NCBI GenBank assembly: GCA_963170055.1
Contig: CAUJGJ010000313.1
Location: 1,071,701-1,094,200, forward strand
DNA from: Halisarca cf. caerulea
Lineage: Eukaryota; Porifera; Demospongiae; Chondrillida; Halisarcidae
DNA length: 22,500 nucleotides
Direction of reading: 5' to 3'
In this document: piece after piece, positions 1-12,800 of the stretch
Numbering within the stretch: the first letter of the stretch is position 1
Layout: each line of letters opens with the position of its first letter
Notes under the pieces: model-generated
Seen by the model: the letters and a program-made list of their open reading frames with translations, nothing else
The model's database searches: none
What the model was told of the DNA's origin: nothing
Made by a program: the position numbers and the translations under genes

Positions 1-110
1 ACACGCACATTCCTGCACCACTCACACACGCACATTCATGTAAATGTAGAAACGTGCTCACAAAGCAGGGTACTCACAACTTATGCAGTGCACATGTGTG
101 TGGCACCCAC

Positions 111-161
111 CTCCTGAACAATCTCCTGCCCTCTCTTCGACTTCACATTCACTGCAATGCT
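111..161 (-). CDS. SUGCT: SUGCT-like exon 4 (SIAVNVK)
   Basis: Acceptor CCACAG before 161, 17 complete codons ([17 protein letters not shown]), donor GTGGGT after 111. Phase 0 on both sides. It aligns with the family segment SIAVNIKDPKG that follows NRNKK. Bases 1-110 are the start of the next intron, and I see no exon in them. Confidence 0.83.
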
Positions 162-655
162 CTGTGGACCACAAAAGATACACACACTGGCTATTACCTA
201 CACATGTAGCATATGGCTATACACAGAGCTAATATCACTGAACAAGTGCAGTGAAATCTCTTATAATAAACTCCCCCAATAGTGGAAACCTCTCTATAAC
301 AGACTGCTTTTGTGGATTCAAATAGATTTCTGTGCATGTAAAACAGCCTCTGAATAGTGGAAACCTCTGTATAACAAACTGCCAAAGTGTCTGTAACAGA
401 GAGGTTCCACTGTATGGACATATATATGACATTGTACGTATGTACGTATGTACATCAAGGGGTCAACACAAACAATGAATACTAATGTGTAAATTCACAT
501 GCAAATGAAACATACTTTTTTACTTCTGTTGATAGACATGAAGTAAACACTTTCTGATCCTTTAAAAGGGGGCCCAAACCCACGGGTGTCATCTCCACAG
601 TCTATTGCATGGTATGAGAGCCATTCATCCTTTATCATAGTGTATGTGTGTATGT

Positions 656-747
<92 letters not shown>

Positions 748-750
748 GTG

Positions 751-808
<58 letters not shown>

Positions 809-3800
809 CATGCGCGCGCGCGTGTGTGTACAAGATAAGACCCAAACAAGAATGTATGGTCTCAGTTAATGCATTTGACAAAAATGAAAAGTAACATAGT
901 ATTTGGACTTTGTGAAAATACACTAACATACGTGACATTTTCATTTTGGACAGTTGAAGTTTCTATTTCAGAATTTCAAAAGTTTCATTTGTCAAAAACA
1001 GAGAGTGTGCGTATTACATCATGCATGAACATGAATTTCACAAATGAGTTTCCATTTAGGAAAATTTATTTACAAATCATTTTGTGCTCAGGCAGCATGT
1101 TATTGTGTGTTATAAGCATAGAAAGGATTGATGTGCTTGTGAAAATAAATACAGTAAAACTTGGATAGTAAGTACCCTCAAGAGAAGGAAATATTAGTAC
1201 TCACTATCAGAGGTACTTACTATCCAAGATGCTTTCAATGATGTTGTATGAGGTAGGGAGAGAGCAATGAGTACTCACTATCCAGGAGTACTTACTAACC
1301 CAGGTACTTACTAACAGAGTTTGACTGTACAGTGGAACCTCTCACAACAAACTCTCCCAATAGAGGAAACCTCTCTATACCAGACTTCTTTTGCTGGTCC
1401 TGGTAGATTGTCGTGCATATAAAACAGCCTATGAATAGTGAAAACCTCTGTATAACGAACAGTTTTTCAGCCCCCAAAGTGTCCGTTAGAGTTAGGTTCC
1501 ACCGCACGTGAATTGCAAATTAATTGATTCGCAAAAACTCATGTGAATATTTAGAGGCCATGTAAAGTATAGCAGGGATTGGTCCAATCGTGAAAATTAA
1601 AATACAAATTACATTCAACTTGCTAATCTGTTCAGTATTATATATATCCTAAGGAATTTAGCTGCCATACGTTATTCTCATCACACGCATACAGTACCTC
1701 AATACGAATATATATATTGAGTGCACAAGTGTGCTTGCAGCAGACCACACCGACAAAGAAACTTGAATATAGTGCGATAATACGTCTCGAGCACCAATAC
1801 TGTGAACATGGTGATAACAGTGCTGGTAGTGTCTCTGGTGCTAGTGGTGCCAGCTGCCATTTCAGCCAATTTTATCACATTGAATTCTGATTCAACAGAA
1901 TGCGCAAGATCGGTCAGGGAAACAGACAAGCTTGAAGACAACTGCATTTCAGACTTTATTCTTCTTCAGCAACAAGCCCTCTACTGCAATAGAAAAAACA
2001 GGTTTGAGATTCTAAGAGTCTTCACACCCATCAACAGAGACCATCCTCTGGCAGTGTTTATAGTGTATAAGGAGAATTTTACCAGTTCTTCACAAAAGCC
2101 CTCCAGGCTACCTAGCAGACAGGATGATCGGTGTGCGAATATGACGGCGGAGGAGGGTGTAACGGTGTGGGTGTGGATGAGAACATCCATCTTCCTGCTG
2201 ATTCGTCCTCACATATTGAACTGGTTGAGTCTGCGAACCTTGTTTCATATCCAGGAATGGGAGTGGAAACAGATAAAGCTGGAAATACCCAGAGTGTGTG
2301 AGGATGTGAGAGATGACTATCTTGCCATGCTGACAAAACAGGTGAGGAGTGATAGCAGTGTGGTGTAATTGCATCATGGTCGTACTATATAACCAGAAAT
2401 AATGGCAGAAAGAACATTTAGTGGTTTTGGGTTTTTTCTTAGGAATTGAAGGATTTTATTTTGGTGGTTGGCTTGCTTATAGGTTATAATTATATTCATA
2501 GCCACAGCTATTGGATGACTAGTCTTGTACTCAGCCCCATTCTTGCATAACGGCTCCGCCCGAATAAAAATGGCAAGTGGAAGTGAGGCTAGCTGGGAAT
2601 GAGACTATTGCATGACAGAAAGTAAAATTCCATGATTTTCAAAATGGAGCTCATGATCGGCTATCACCTGAGGATGAAAAGTTTCTCAATAATTCTGGTT
2701 GCTTATTCTTATTCTTACATAGATTTTCTCTCAATTCTCTCGAGATATTTAGGATAATCTACTTTTGCAAAGTAAAAGCGTGAATTACTTTTATTGGTTA
2801 TTCACAAAACCCCAACTGCAGGAAAGTCAGCCTTGCACCAAAAAATTGGTGGATATCAAGTTGGTGGTACTCAATCAAACCGCCAATCTGCCACAAGAAA
2901 ATTCAATATTTCTGGTTATATGGTATTGGGTATGGGACCAGGGTGAGAGTAGATTATGCCTGCAGAGACAGACAACTACCCATAGCGGCCATACTCCTAC
3001 ATACTGCAACACCATTATACAGCACTGCTACATACCTACGTACATACATATTACAGTCACCTCTACAGCAACCACAATACAACAAATGGAAGTGGCACAG
3101 AAGATGCAGTGCATGCATGTAGTAACAATTAACAATAATATACATTACACTATAACCCCTCTTCCTACAGATCCACTTTTATGCTGTTGGATACAACCAA
3201 CTCCCACTTGTAGATGATGAGGCTTATGTAATGATGGGGAAATCCCCAGATGCATTCTGTGGGGCTATTGGACCATATGGAAGAACAGAAAGTTTTGTAA
3301 CATTTGTAGATAGTGTTGGCGCTTTGGGAAATTATCTCATCGTGTTGGCTGTGCTGTCCTTTACAACAGCTTGGATGAGCAAGAGGTTCCCTGATTTGGC
3401 CAAGAAATCTCATGAATACACTTATCAACACTATGGGATGATGTGGGGTGTAGCTCTGGCATCCATGGTAGCACTGCCAGCTCTGATGACATACAACATA
3501 ATAGCAACGATATATTTCTATCAACTACCCAGTGGTGCTATATTTCCATCAGCACCTTACCACGTGACTGCAATGTTTGTGCTGTACTGTGTAACAGAAA
3601 TACCCACAGCATTGTACTACAGTGTTAAGTACAGAATGGCCCTCCCAGTGACAATCAAGAGGGTAACATCTCGGTTGTGTGGTGCAAAGGTAGCCAATTG
3701 TGTACACGTGATGGTTCAAATGTATGCCATGTTTAATGTCCTGTTTGTACTGCAAGGGATCAGTGCACACCTGCTGTGGATAGTGGTGGCTTTTGCTGCC

Positions 3801-6800
3801 AACCCCTATACAGTGCTTGTCAGCACTGCAGGACTAGTGGTGGTAGCATTCAGTGGTGTTCACCTGTTTGCAGTACTGGTCACCCTTCCACATACACACA
3901 TGGGAGGTCGAGGTTTGACCAGGAAGATTCGCATAACTCTACTTCAAGTAGCTTCCACCATATTCTTCATCATTGTGGCTGGCTGTATCATCATCATCAT
4001 AGCAGCTACCAATAAAGTTATGACCACAGAAAGTAACATCTTTTCCATCTTTCGCATTCTAATAACTCCCGGTATGGTTGCCATTACTTTTATAATTCAT
4101 AAGTTGGTTAAGTCGTATTTCACCTTACAAGGGGTGGCTTGTGATGAGGAACGCAGAAGTCCATTGTATTTTTGGAGAAAGAGAAAGACACTTGAGATGA
4201 GTCCGCCAGCTGTGATAAGCAATGGAGATGGAGAGCTAACACAGTCTCTCTTGCAACGGGAGGAACGGGACTCAGAATGGGAACCACATGGAGAACGGGA
4301 ACAGGAACATCAACAGGAACAACTGGAGGAAATTGTCATTTAAAGTAACATCTGCATAACAAGCCTGCAACATCATACATTAGTCACATACACAGTTTAT
4401 ACTATTGTGCATGTACCCAGGAATTATGTAAGAATGTATATGCATATATAATACATACGTAGATAGTATATACATAAATCATAATGAATGTAAAATAGTT
4501 GCATAACGAATTTTTTCGACAATGCTCCCAACTCTCGGCAAGCTGGCAGAACTGGTCTTATCAGGTGTTACTGAAAAATATTGCAAGTGGCATAGAAAGA
4601 AGTGGCCGGTGGGGTCACTCTACCCTTATAAAAGTGAATATTTTACCACTTTGCCTACCTGGAAGAGGATTCTTTGTGATTGACTTTCATGCTTAAAGGG
4701 ACACTCCAGGCAAAATACAAGTTAAGTTCAATGAGTAGAACCTTGGATACTGATCTCAAACTTGCTATTGTTTTCTGCATGCGCTGCTCAGTTTATGAGA
4801 TAGTAAATTACGAGTTAAAATCTGCCATGTTGGATGATGTAACATGACGTCAAAGAGCCTTGGGAAGACGTACTAGCGTGATCGGTTTTGGGGCCTGTAC
4901 GAGTATTAGAAAGTGCATTTCGAGTCGTTTTTGATGACTACAGCGACATTTTCACCTGTCATCAATAGAAATAATGCAGATGACTCACAATTATACACTA
5001 TTGCTGAATTTGATCGTCTTGGGCTGCAGTTCCATGTAATATGACCAGCTTAAAAGAATGAAACCAAGCCATATATAGATTCTGTCATACTGTCTCCAAT
5101 ACCTCAGGTATCGAAAGGGATGATTTGTGCCCCTTTATCTTTGTCATGAGTATGCATACACTGTGAACTCAACGGACCGTCACTCTATGACATCACTAGC
5201 CACACCCGTAATGATGTCAATTAGAGAATTTTCTAAAATATCTCGGGTCCTAAACTAAAGCACACATGCCCAAATAGTCTGCAGCAATGAAATCAGCATC
5301 AAAGACTTTCTATTTGAGGACTAACATTTATTTTGCCTGCATGGAGTATCCCTAGTAACCACTTCACTGGCTGTATAACGTGTACTAACCAGACAATTTT
5401 AAAGTAAAGTGCAGTGGAACTCACTCAATACAAACTTAAGGGACTGATGGAAAATGCTCATTTTATCAGAATTTTATGTCTCATCAGAACACTTAGGACT
5501 ACTAGGGGCATTGAGGGCCAATTGCTGCTTCCATGTTAACCAAAATTTTGTTGTAAGAGATTTTGTGTTAACAGGGTTCAGCTGAACTTCAAACACATCA
5601 TCAAGTACATGTACATTCATATGTAGGGGGCATGCATACAACACATGCATGCAATGCCATGTGGTCCATACACCATACGTACACACACTCTAGAAAATGA
5701 AAGCAATTTGCTCTAATGCAAAATCGACTAAATTAACATTTTCAATTGTGGTTGAAATCTCTGTTTCAAACGTTTTCGTACTACTATAAGTGTACGTATA
5801 TTCCATATCAAGACTAATACAGAGTCTAACAAGTGCTCAAGTACCAGACCATACAGAGAAACAAAGTAGAATAGTGTGCTGAAATACGTAAGAGTAGCAC
5901 TGATATGAGTGTGAACATGGTGATAACAGTGATGCTAGTAGTGTCTCAGGTGCTGTTGGTGCCAGTTCCTGTCAATTCTGTCAAGTTTAACTCTGATTCA
6001 ACAGAATGCCCAAGTTCAGTCACAGAATCTGACAAACTTGATGAGAAACACTGCATTTCAGACTTTATTCTTCTTCAGCAACAAGCCCTCTACTGCAACA
6101 AAAAGAACAGGTTTGAGATTCTAAGAGTCTTCACACCCATCAACAAAGACCATCCTCCAGCAGTATTTATAGCTTATCGAGAAAACTTCACCAATTCTTC
6201 ACAAAAGCCCTCAAGACTACCTAGCAGACAGTATGATCGGTGTGCGAATGTAATAGTGGAGGAGGGTGGAACGGTTTGGGTATGGATGAGAACACATATC
6301 TTCTTGCTGATTCGTCCTCACATATTGAACTGGTTGAGTTTGCGAACCTTGTTTCATTTCCACGAATGGGAGTGGCAACAGATAGAGCTGGAAATACCCA
6401 GAGTGTGTGAGGATGTGAGAGATGACTATCTTGCCATGCTGACAAAACAGGTGAGGAGTGACAGCAGTGTGGTGTAATTGCATCACAGTTGTACCATATA
6501 ACTGGCCGGAAAATATTGGTAGGAAGAATATTTTGTGGTTTTGGGCTTTTTCTTAGGCTTTGGCTGACTTTATTTTGGCACTTGGCCTGCGTAGGTTTCA
6601 ACTAGATGTGAACATAGTTTAAACCTTGCTATGATAATGCCCAGACCCATTAGCACTTGTTGGTCTGGGAACTGGGATGTTGTAAATGGCTAACATCATA
6701 GCTGACGCATTTTGTGGCCCGAACGTTCACTAAAATCAGAAATTCTACCTATTCTTTATCGAGACAGAATTCATGTTCTAGACCTTGTAACATTATGTAT

Positions 6801-9800
6801 AATTGAGCTTCAAATGGAATGATGAGACTGCCTAGTAAGCCAAGATTGGATAATTCTTTACTGAATTACTGAACTGTCTGCACTCTGATCGAAATGCTTC
6901 AAGGCTTATCTTATACTGCACGTGCATGTATCCAAGTAGCTGCTTGCTAGAAACTTGTTCTTCAGTCTAGAAATGAAAGTGCAATTTGAGTTGAAAATAT
7001 CCGTTCTGGGCCAAAAGGTAGAATTTTACCCTATAAAATGCGTGGGTGACCTCGAATGGACTCCCATTGGACTCGGAAGCAATTAACCTTGCTAAACCAC
7101 TTGGTAATTATATTCATAGCCACAGTTACTTTGTGACAGGAAGTAAAATTCCATGAGTTTAAAATGGAGTTCATGATCGACTATCGTAATGTATTTTGAG
7201 AATGAAAAGTTTCTCAATTATGATGCTGGTTGCTTATTCTTGAGTTTTTCTGAATTCTCTAGAGATACGTACTTAGGATAATCTATTTCATAGGCAAAGT
7301 AAACGTGTGAATTACTTTATATCAAGTGACTATTCACGAAACTCCAACTGTAGGAAAGTCAGCCTTGTACCAAAAAATGGTGGATATTATGTTGGTGGTA
7401 CTCAAACAAACCACCAATCCATCAAAATAAATGATTAACATGCAATATTTCTGGTTATACAGTATTAGGCATAGGACCAGGGTGAGAGTAGATTTTGCCT
7501 GCAGAGACAGACAACTGCATGCCTATATCGGCCATACTCCTACATACCGCAACATATCATACAGCACTGCTACATACCTACGTATGTACGTATGCAATGC
7601 AGTCACCTCTCTACAGCAACCACAATACATTAGATGGAAGTGGCACAGAAGATGCAGTGCATGTATGTATGTAGTAACAATTAACAATAATATATTACAC
7701 TATAACCCCTCTTCCTACAGATCCACTTTTATGCTGTTGGATACAACCAACTCCCACTTGTAGATGATGAGGCTTATGTAATGATGGGGAAATCCCCAGA
7801 TGCATTCTGCGGTGCCATTGGACCATATGGAAGATCACAAGACTTTGTCACATTTGTAGACAGTGTTGGTGTTTCGGGGAATTACCTCATTGTGTTGGCT
7901 GTACTGTCTTTTACGACAGCTTGGATGAGCAAGAAGTTTCCTGATTTAGCCAAGAAATCTCATGAATACACTTATCAACACTATGGGATGATGTGGGGTG
8001 TAGCTCTAGCATCCATGCTAGCACTGCCAGCTCTGATGACATACAACATAATAGCAATGATATACTTCTATCAGCTACCCAGTGGTGCTATATTTCCATC
8101 AGCACCTTACCACGTGACTGCAATGTTTGTGCTGTGCTGTGTAACAGAAATACCCACAGCATTGTACTACAGTGTTAAGTACAGAATGGCCCTCCCAGTG
8201 ACAATTCAGAGGGTAACATATCGGCTGTGTAGTGCAAAGGTAGCCAACTGTGTACACGTGATGGTTCAAATGTATGCCATGTTTAATGTTCTGTTTGTAC
8301 TGCAAGGGATCAGTGCACACCTGCTGTGGATAGTGGTGGCTTTTGCTGCCAACCCCTATACAGTGCTTGTCAGCACTGCAGGACTAGTGGTGGTAGCATT
8401 CAGTGGTGTTCACCTGTTTGCAGTACTGGTCACCCTTCCACACACACACATGGGAGGTCGAGGTTTGACCAGGAAGATTCGCATAACTCTACTTCAAGTA
8501 GCTTCCACCATATTCTTCATCATTGTGGCTGGCTGTATCATCATCATCATAGCAGCTACCAATAATGTTATGACCACGGAAAGTAACATCTTTTCCATCT
8601 TTCGCATTCTGATAACTCCCGGTATGGTTGCCATTACTTTTATAATTCACAAGTTGGTTAAGTCGTATTTCACCTTACAAGGGGTGGTTCAGAATGAGAA
8701 TCGTAGAAGTCCGTTGTATTTTTGGAGGAGGAGAAAGACACTTGAGATGAGTCTGCCAGTTGTGATAAGCAATGGAGACGGAGAGCTAACACAGTCTCTC
8801 TTGCAACGGGAGGAACAGGACTCAGAATGGGAACCACATGGAGAACGGGAACAGAAATATCAACAGGAAATACAAATAGAGGAAAGTTCTCTTTTAAAGT
8901 AACATCTGCATAATATTACAGGCCTGCAATATTGTACATTAGTCACATACACAGTTTATACTACTGAAACGTATCTAGGTTTTATGCAAGAATATATACC
9001 GTATATACATACAATGTACTATAAAAAATAAGTTGCATAACCAAATTCTTTGATGCTGCTGCCAAATCGATCTTGGCAAGGCAGTAGAAATGGTCTTATC
9101 AGCCATAAGTGAAAAATAATGCAAGTGAAATAGAAACAAGTGGTCAATGGGCTCACTGTAACCTTTTAAGAGTGCATAAATGTTTACCACTTTACCTGTC
9201 TGGAAGAGGAGTCACTATAATTGACTTTAATGCACTTATTTGCTGTGATTGACCATGGTGGTGGTAGAACAATTTGCTACCCTATACGTATAACCAGACA
9301 AAAGAAAAGTACATATTTTAACCCCCCCAAAAACACATCATCAAGTACTGTATAGGTGCTAATTTTGGCGTGGTGTATATATTTCACCAATGAGGAACTT
9401 GGCTGCAAATTGCGATTTCAGTTTTGCAAATGGACCAGTCCCTACTACATACGTATGTCTTAGACAAACATTCTATCCATCTAAACAAACATTTGCAACT
9501 GAATTTTCCCGGATGCAGGCTCATTCATGAAATTTGCAAAAATAAAGTCCTGTGAAAATTAGCATTTATATCATATACGGTACGTATACCATTAAGACCA
9601 CATATGTACGTACAGTCGAACCTCGTTAGTGAGTACACCTTGGGACCCTCCAAATTGCTACTCACTATCAGTAGTACTTGCTAACCATATAGAACAGTAT
9701 TATGGGTTATAAGCTGGGGTATCATATCCTTGTACTTCCTAACCAGATATTACTCATTAACAGTGTCCTTACTATTGAGGTTCTACTGTACGTACGTATA

Positions 9801-12800
9801 ATGGGCATGATCATACTACACATGCATACAATGTCATGCGGTCCATACACAACACATATACACACTCTAGAAAATGAAAGCAAATTGTTCGGTGTAAAAT
9901 CTACTACGTACATCATTTTCATTTGTAATACATGATTGAAATTTCTGTTTCAAGTGTCTTCCCAGGTACTATATATGTACGTAAAGTACTGATAAACAGA
10001 TTACTATAATACTAAGTGTACATTAGTATGCACATTCCATATCCATACTAATACAGAGTCTGGACAAGTGTTCAAGTAGTAGACCGCACATAAAAACAAA
10101 GTAGAATAGTACACATGTGCTGAAATATATACTAAGAGTAGCACTGACATGAGTGTGAACATGGTGATAACAGTGCTGGTAGTGTCTCTGGTGCTAGTGG
10201 TGCCAGTTCCTGTCAATTCTGTCCAGTTTAACTCTGCTTCAACAGAATGCCCAAGATCAGTCACAGAATCTAACAAACTTGATCAAAACAACTGCATTTC
10301 AGACTTTATTCTTCTTCAGCAACAAGCCCTCTACTGCAGCAAAAAGAACAGGTTTGAGATTCTAAGGGTCTTCAGGCCCATCAACAAAGACCATCCTCTG
10401 GCAGTGTTTATAGCGTATAAAGAGATTTTCACAAATTCATCTTCACAAAAACCCTTGAGACTACCTAACAGACAGGATGATCGGTGTGCCAATGTGACAG
10501 TGGAGGAGGGTGGAATGGTGTGGGTGTGGATAAGAACACCCATTTTCCTGATGGTTCGCCCTCACATATTGAACTGGTTGAGTTTACGAACCTTGTTTCT
10601 TTTCCATGAATGGGAGTGGCAACAGATAGAGCTGGAAATACCCAGAGTGTGTGAGGATGTGAGAGATGACTATCTTGCCATGCTGACAAAACAGGTGAGG
10701 AGTGATAGTAGGATGGTGTAGCTGGTTCTTTCTACCATTCTACTAAATCAGTTGTAGTGTAGTACACTGTCAGTAGTAGGGATGAGGGGATATTCTGGCA
10801 TAGATTTGGGAATAATAGGTGTTGAAATTTTACAGGCATAATACGGGAATAATTGGAATTCTATATTGGCATGCCCAATGCCGATCGAGGGGTTTAAGAT
10901 AGGTTGCCAGTAGCTCAACTAGTACTCTGAGTACTATTAGGGAGTGTAATTTGTCTGGTGAGTCTGTTAGGACAAGCCGTAGTGCTGAAATTCCTATCAA
11001 TTGAGAAAGTGTATGTGTATACTGATCTCTGCAACCTATTGTGGTAGCCATGTCATGTGACTGTTAGTGTTTGCTTAATAATGTTTAAAGGAATATGTAA
11101 TTGGTAAATTTGAAAGCATAATGGAATTGAACCTTGAGCACACAAGCATAGCATCAATGGAACTTTTTAGGGGAATAATCCCCTCACCCCTATATATGAT
11201 CATAGTCAGTAACATAATTTAAATCTACACAATTTAACTTAAATGTACACATGTACAAATATCACTAGTCAGTAAAAGAACTGGGACCACGGTAAAAGTA
11301 GATTTTGCAACAGTAGACACTGCCTATATAAGCAGAGAGTGATGAGTACGTACGTACATTGTTGCAAGGTGGTAAATCAGTAGGGAAAATGGATAAAAAC
11401 CTTTTCAAGTGGCAAATTAGATATAGATAGCGCCCACAGTTGTAATACAAGTACATATACATAACATTCAGACACACAGTTCAGTATGTGGTATGGGATA
11501 TGCATGTAACATTTGTAATTTTAACCCCTCTTCCTACAGATCCACTTTTATGCTGTTGGATACCATCAACTCCCACTTGTAGATGATGAGGCTTATGTAA
11601 TGATGGGGAAATCCCCAGATGCATTCTGTGGGGCTATTAGACCATATGAAAGAACAGAAAGTTTTGTAACATTTGTAGATAGTGTTGGTGTTTCGGGGAA
11701 TTATCTCATCGTGTTGGCTGTGCTGTCCTTTACAACAGCTTGGATGAGCAAAAAGTTTCCTGATTTGGCCAAGAAATCTCATGAATACACTTATCAACAC
11801 TATGGGATGATGTGGGGTGTATCTCTAGCATCCATGCTAGCACTGCCAGGTCTAATAACGCACAGCATGTTTGCAATGATATACTTCTACCAGCTACCCA
11901 GTGGTGCTATATTCCCATCAGCACCTTACCATTCCACTGCAATGCAAATTGTGTATGGCATAGAGATACCCATAGCACTGTACTACAGTGTTAAGTACAG
12001 AATGGCCCTCCCAGTGACAATTCAGAGGGTAACATCTCGGCTGTGTGGTGCAAAGGTAGCCAACTGTGTACACGTGATGGTTCAAATGTATGCCATGTCA
12101 AATGTTCTGTATGTACTGCAAATGATCAGTGCACACCTTCTGTGGATATTGGTGGCTTTTGCTGCCAACCCCTATACAGTGCTTGTCAGCACTGCAGGAC
12201 TGGTGGTGGTAGCATTCAGTGGTGTTCACCTGTTTGCAGTACTGGTCACCCTTCCTCACATACACACAGGAGGCCGAGGTTTGACCAGGAAGGTTCGCAT
12301 AACTCTACTTCAAGTAGCTTCCACCATTTTCTTCATCATTGTGGCTGGCTGTATTGTCTGCATCATAGCAGCTACCAATAACATTGTTACAACAGAGAGT
12401 AACATCTTTTCCATATTTCGGCTCTTTATAACTCCTGGTATGGTAGTCATCACCTTTATAATTCAAAAGTTGGCCAAGTCGTACTTCACCTTGCAAGGAG
12501 TGAAGGTGGATCAGAAGAGATCTGTGTACATACGAGGAAGCAGAAAAGCACTCGAGATGAGTGAGGCGGTCACGATAAACAAGGGAGATGTGGGACTGAC
12601 GCAGCCTCTCTTGGAACAGGTGGAACGGGAATCAGAAAGGAAACAAAATGGAGAACTGGAACAGGAGCATGAAGTTGAATAAGTGCAAAAACTCTCCTTT
12701 GAACTACCACTTGAATGGATACATATCGTACGTACGTATATGTATGTACTTACATATGGTCCTACAGCATGTATGATTTACACTTCTTACAAAAATATTG

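Noticed and set aside
586..944. Long open frames over the (GT)n tract on both strands
   Set aside because: They are Val-Cys and His-Thr repeats produced by the microsatellite. Only the minus-strand end at 601-516 is real coding sequence (SUGCT exon 3), and it is bounded by splice sites.
2765..3217. Plus-strand 150-codon frame in the paralogue 1 intron (and its relative at 7431-7763)
   Set aside because: It runs through the splice acceptor out of frame with exon 2, has no protein-like motif and is not maintained between the two introns.
3443..4015. Secondary frames over exon 2 of the receptors (Cys/His-rich peptides), also at 7993-8565 and 11812-12381
   Set aside because: Shadows of the 7TM reading frame, present in all copies only because the exon is conserved.
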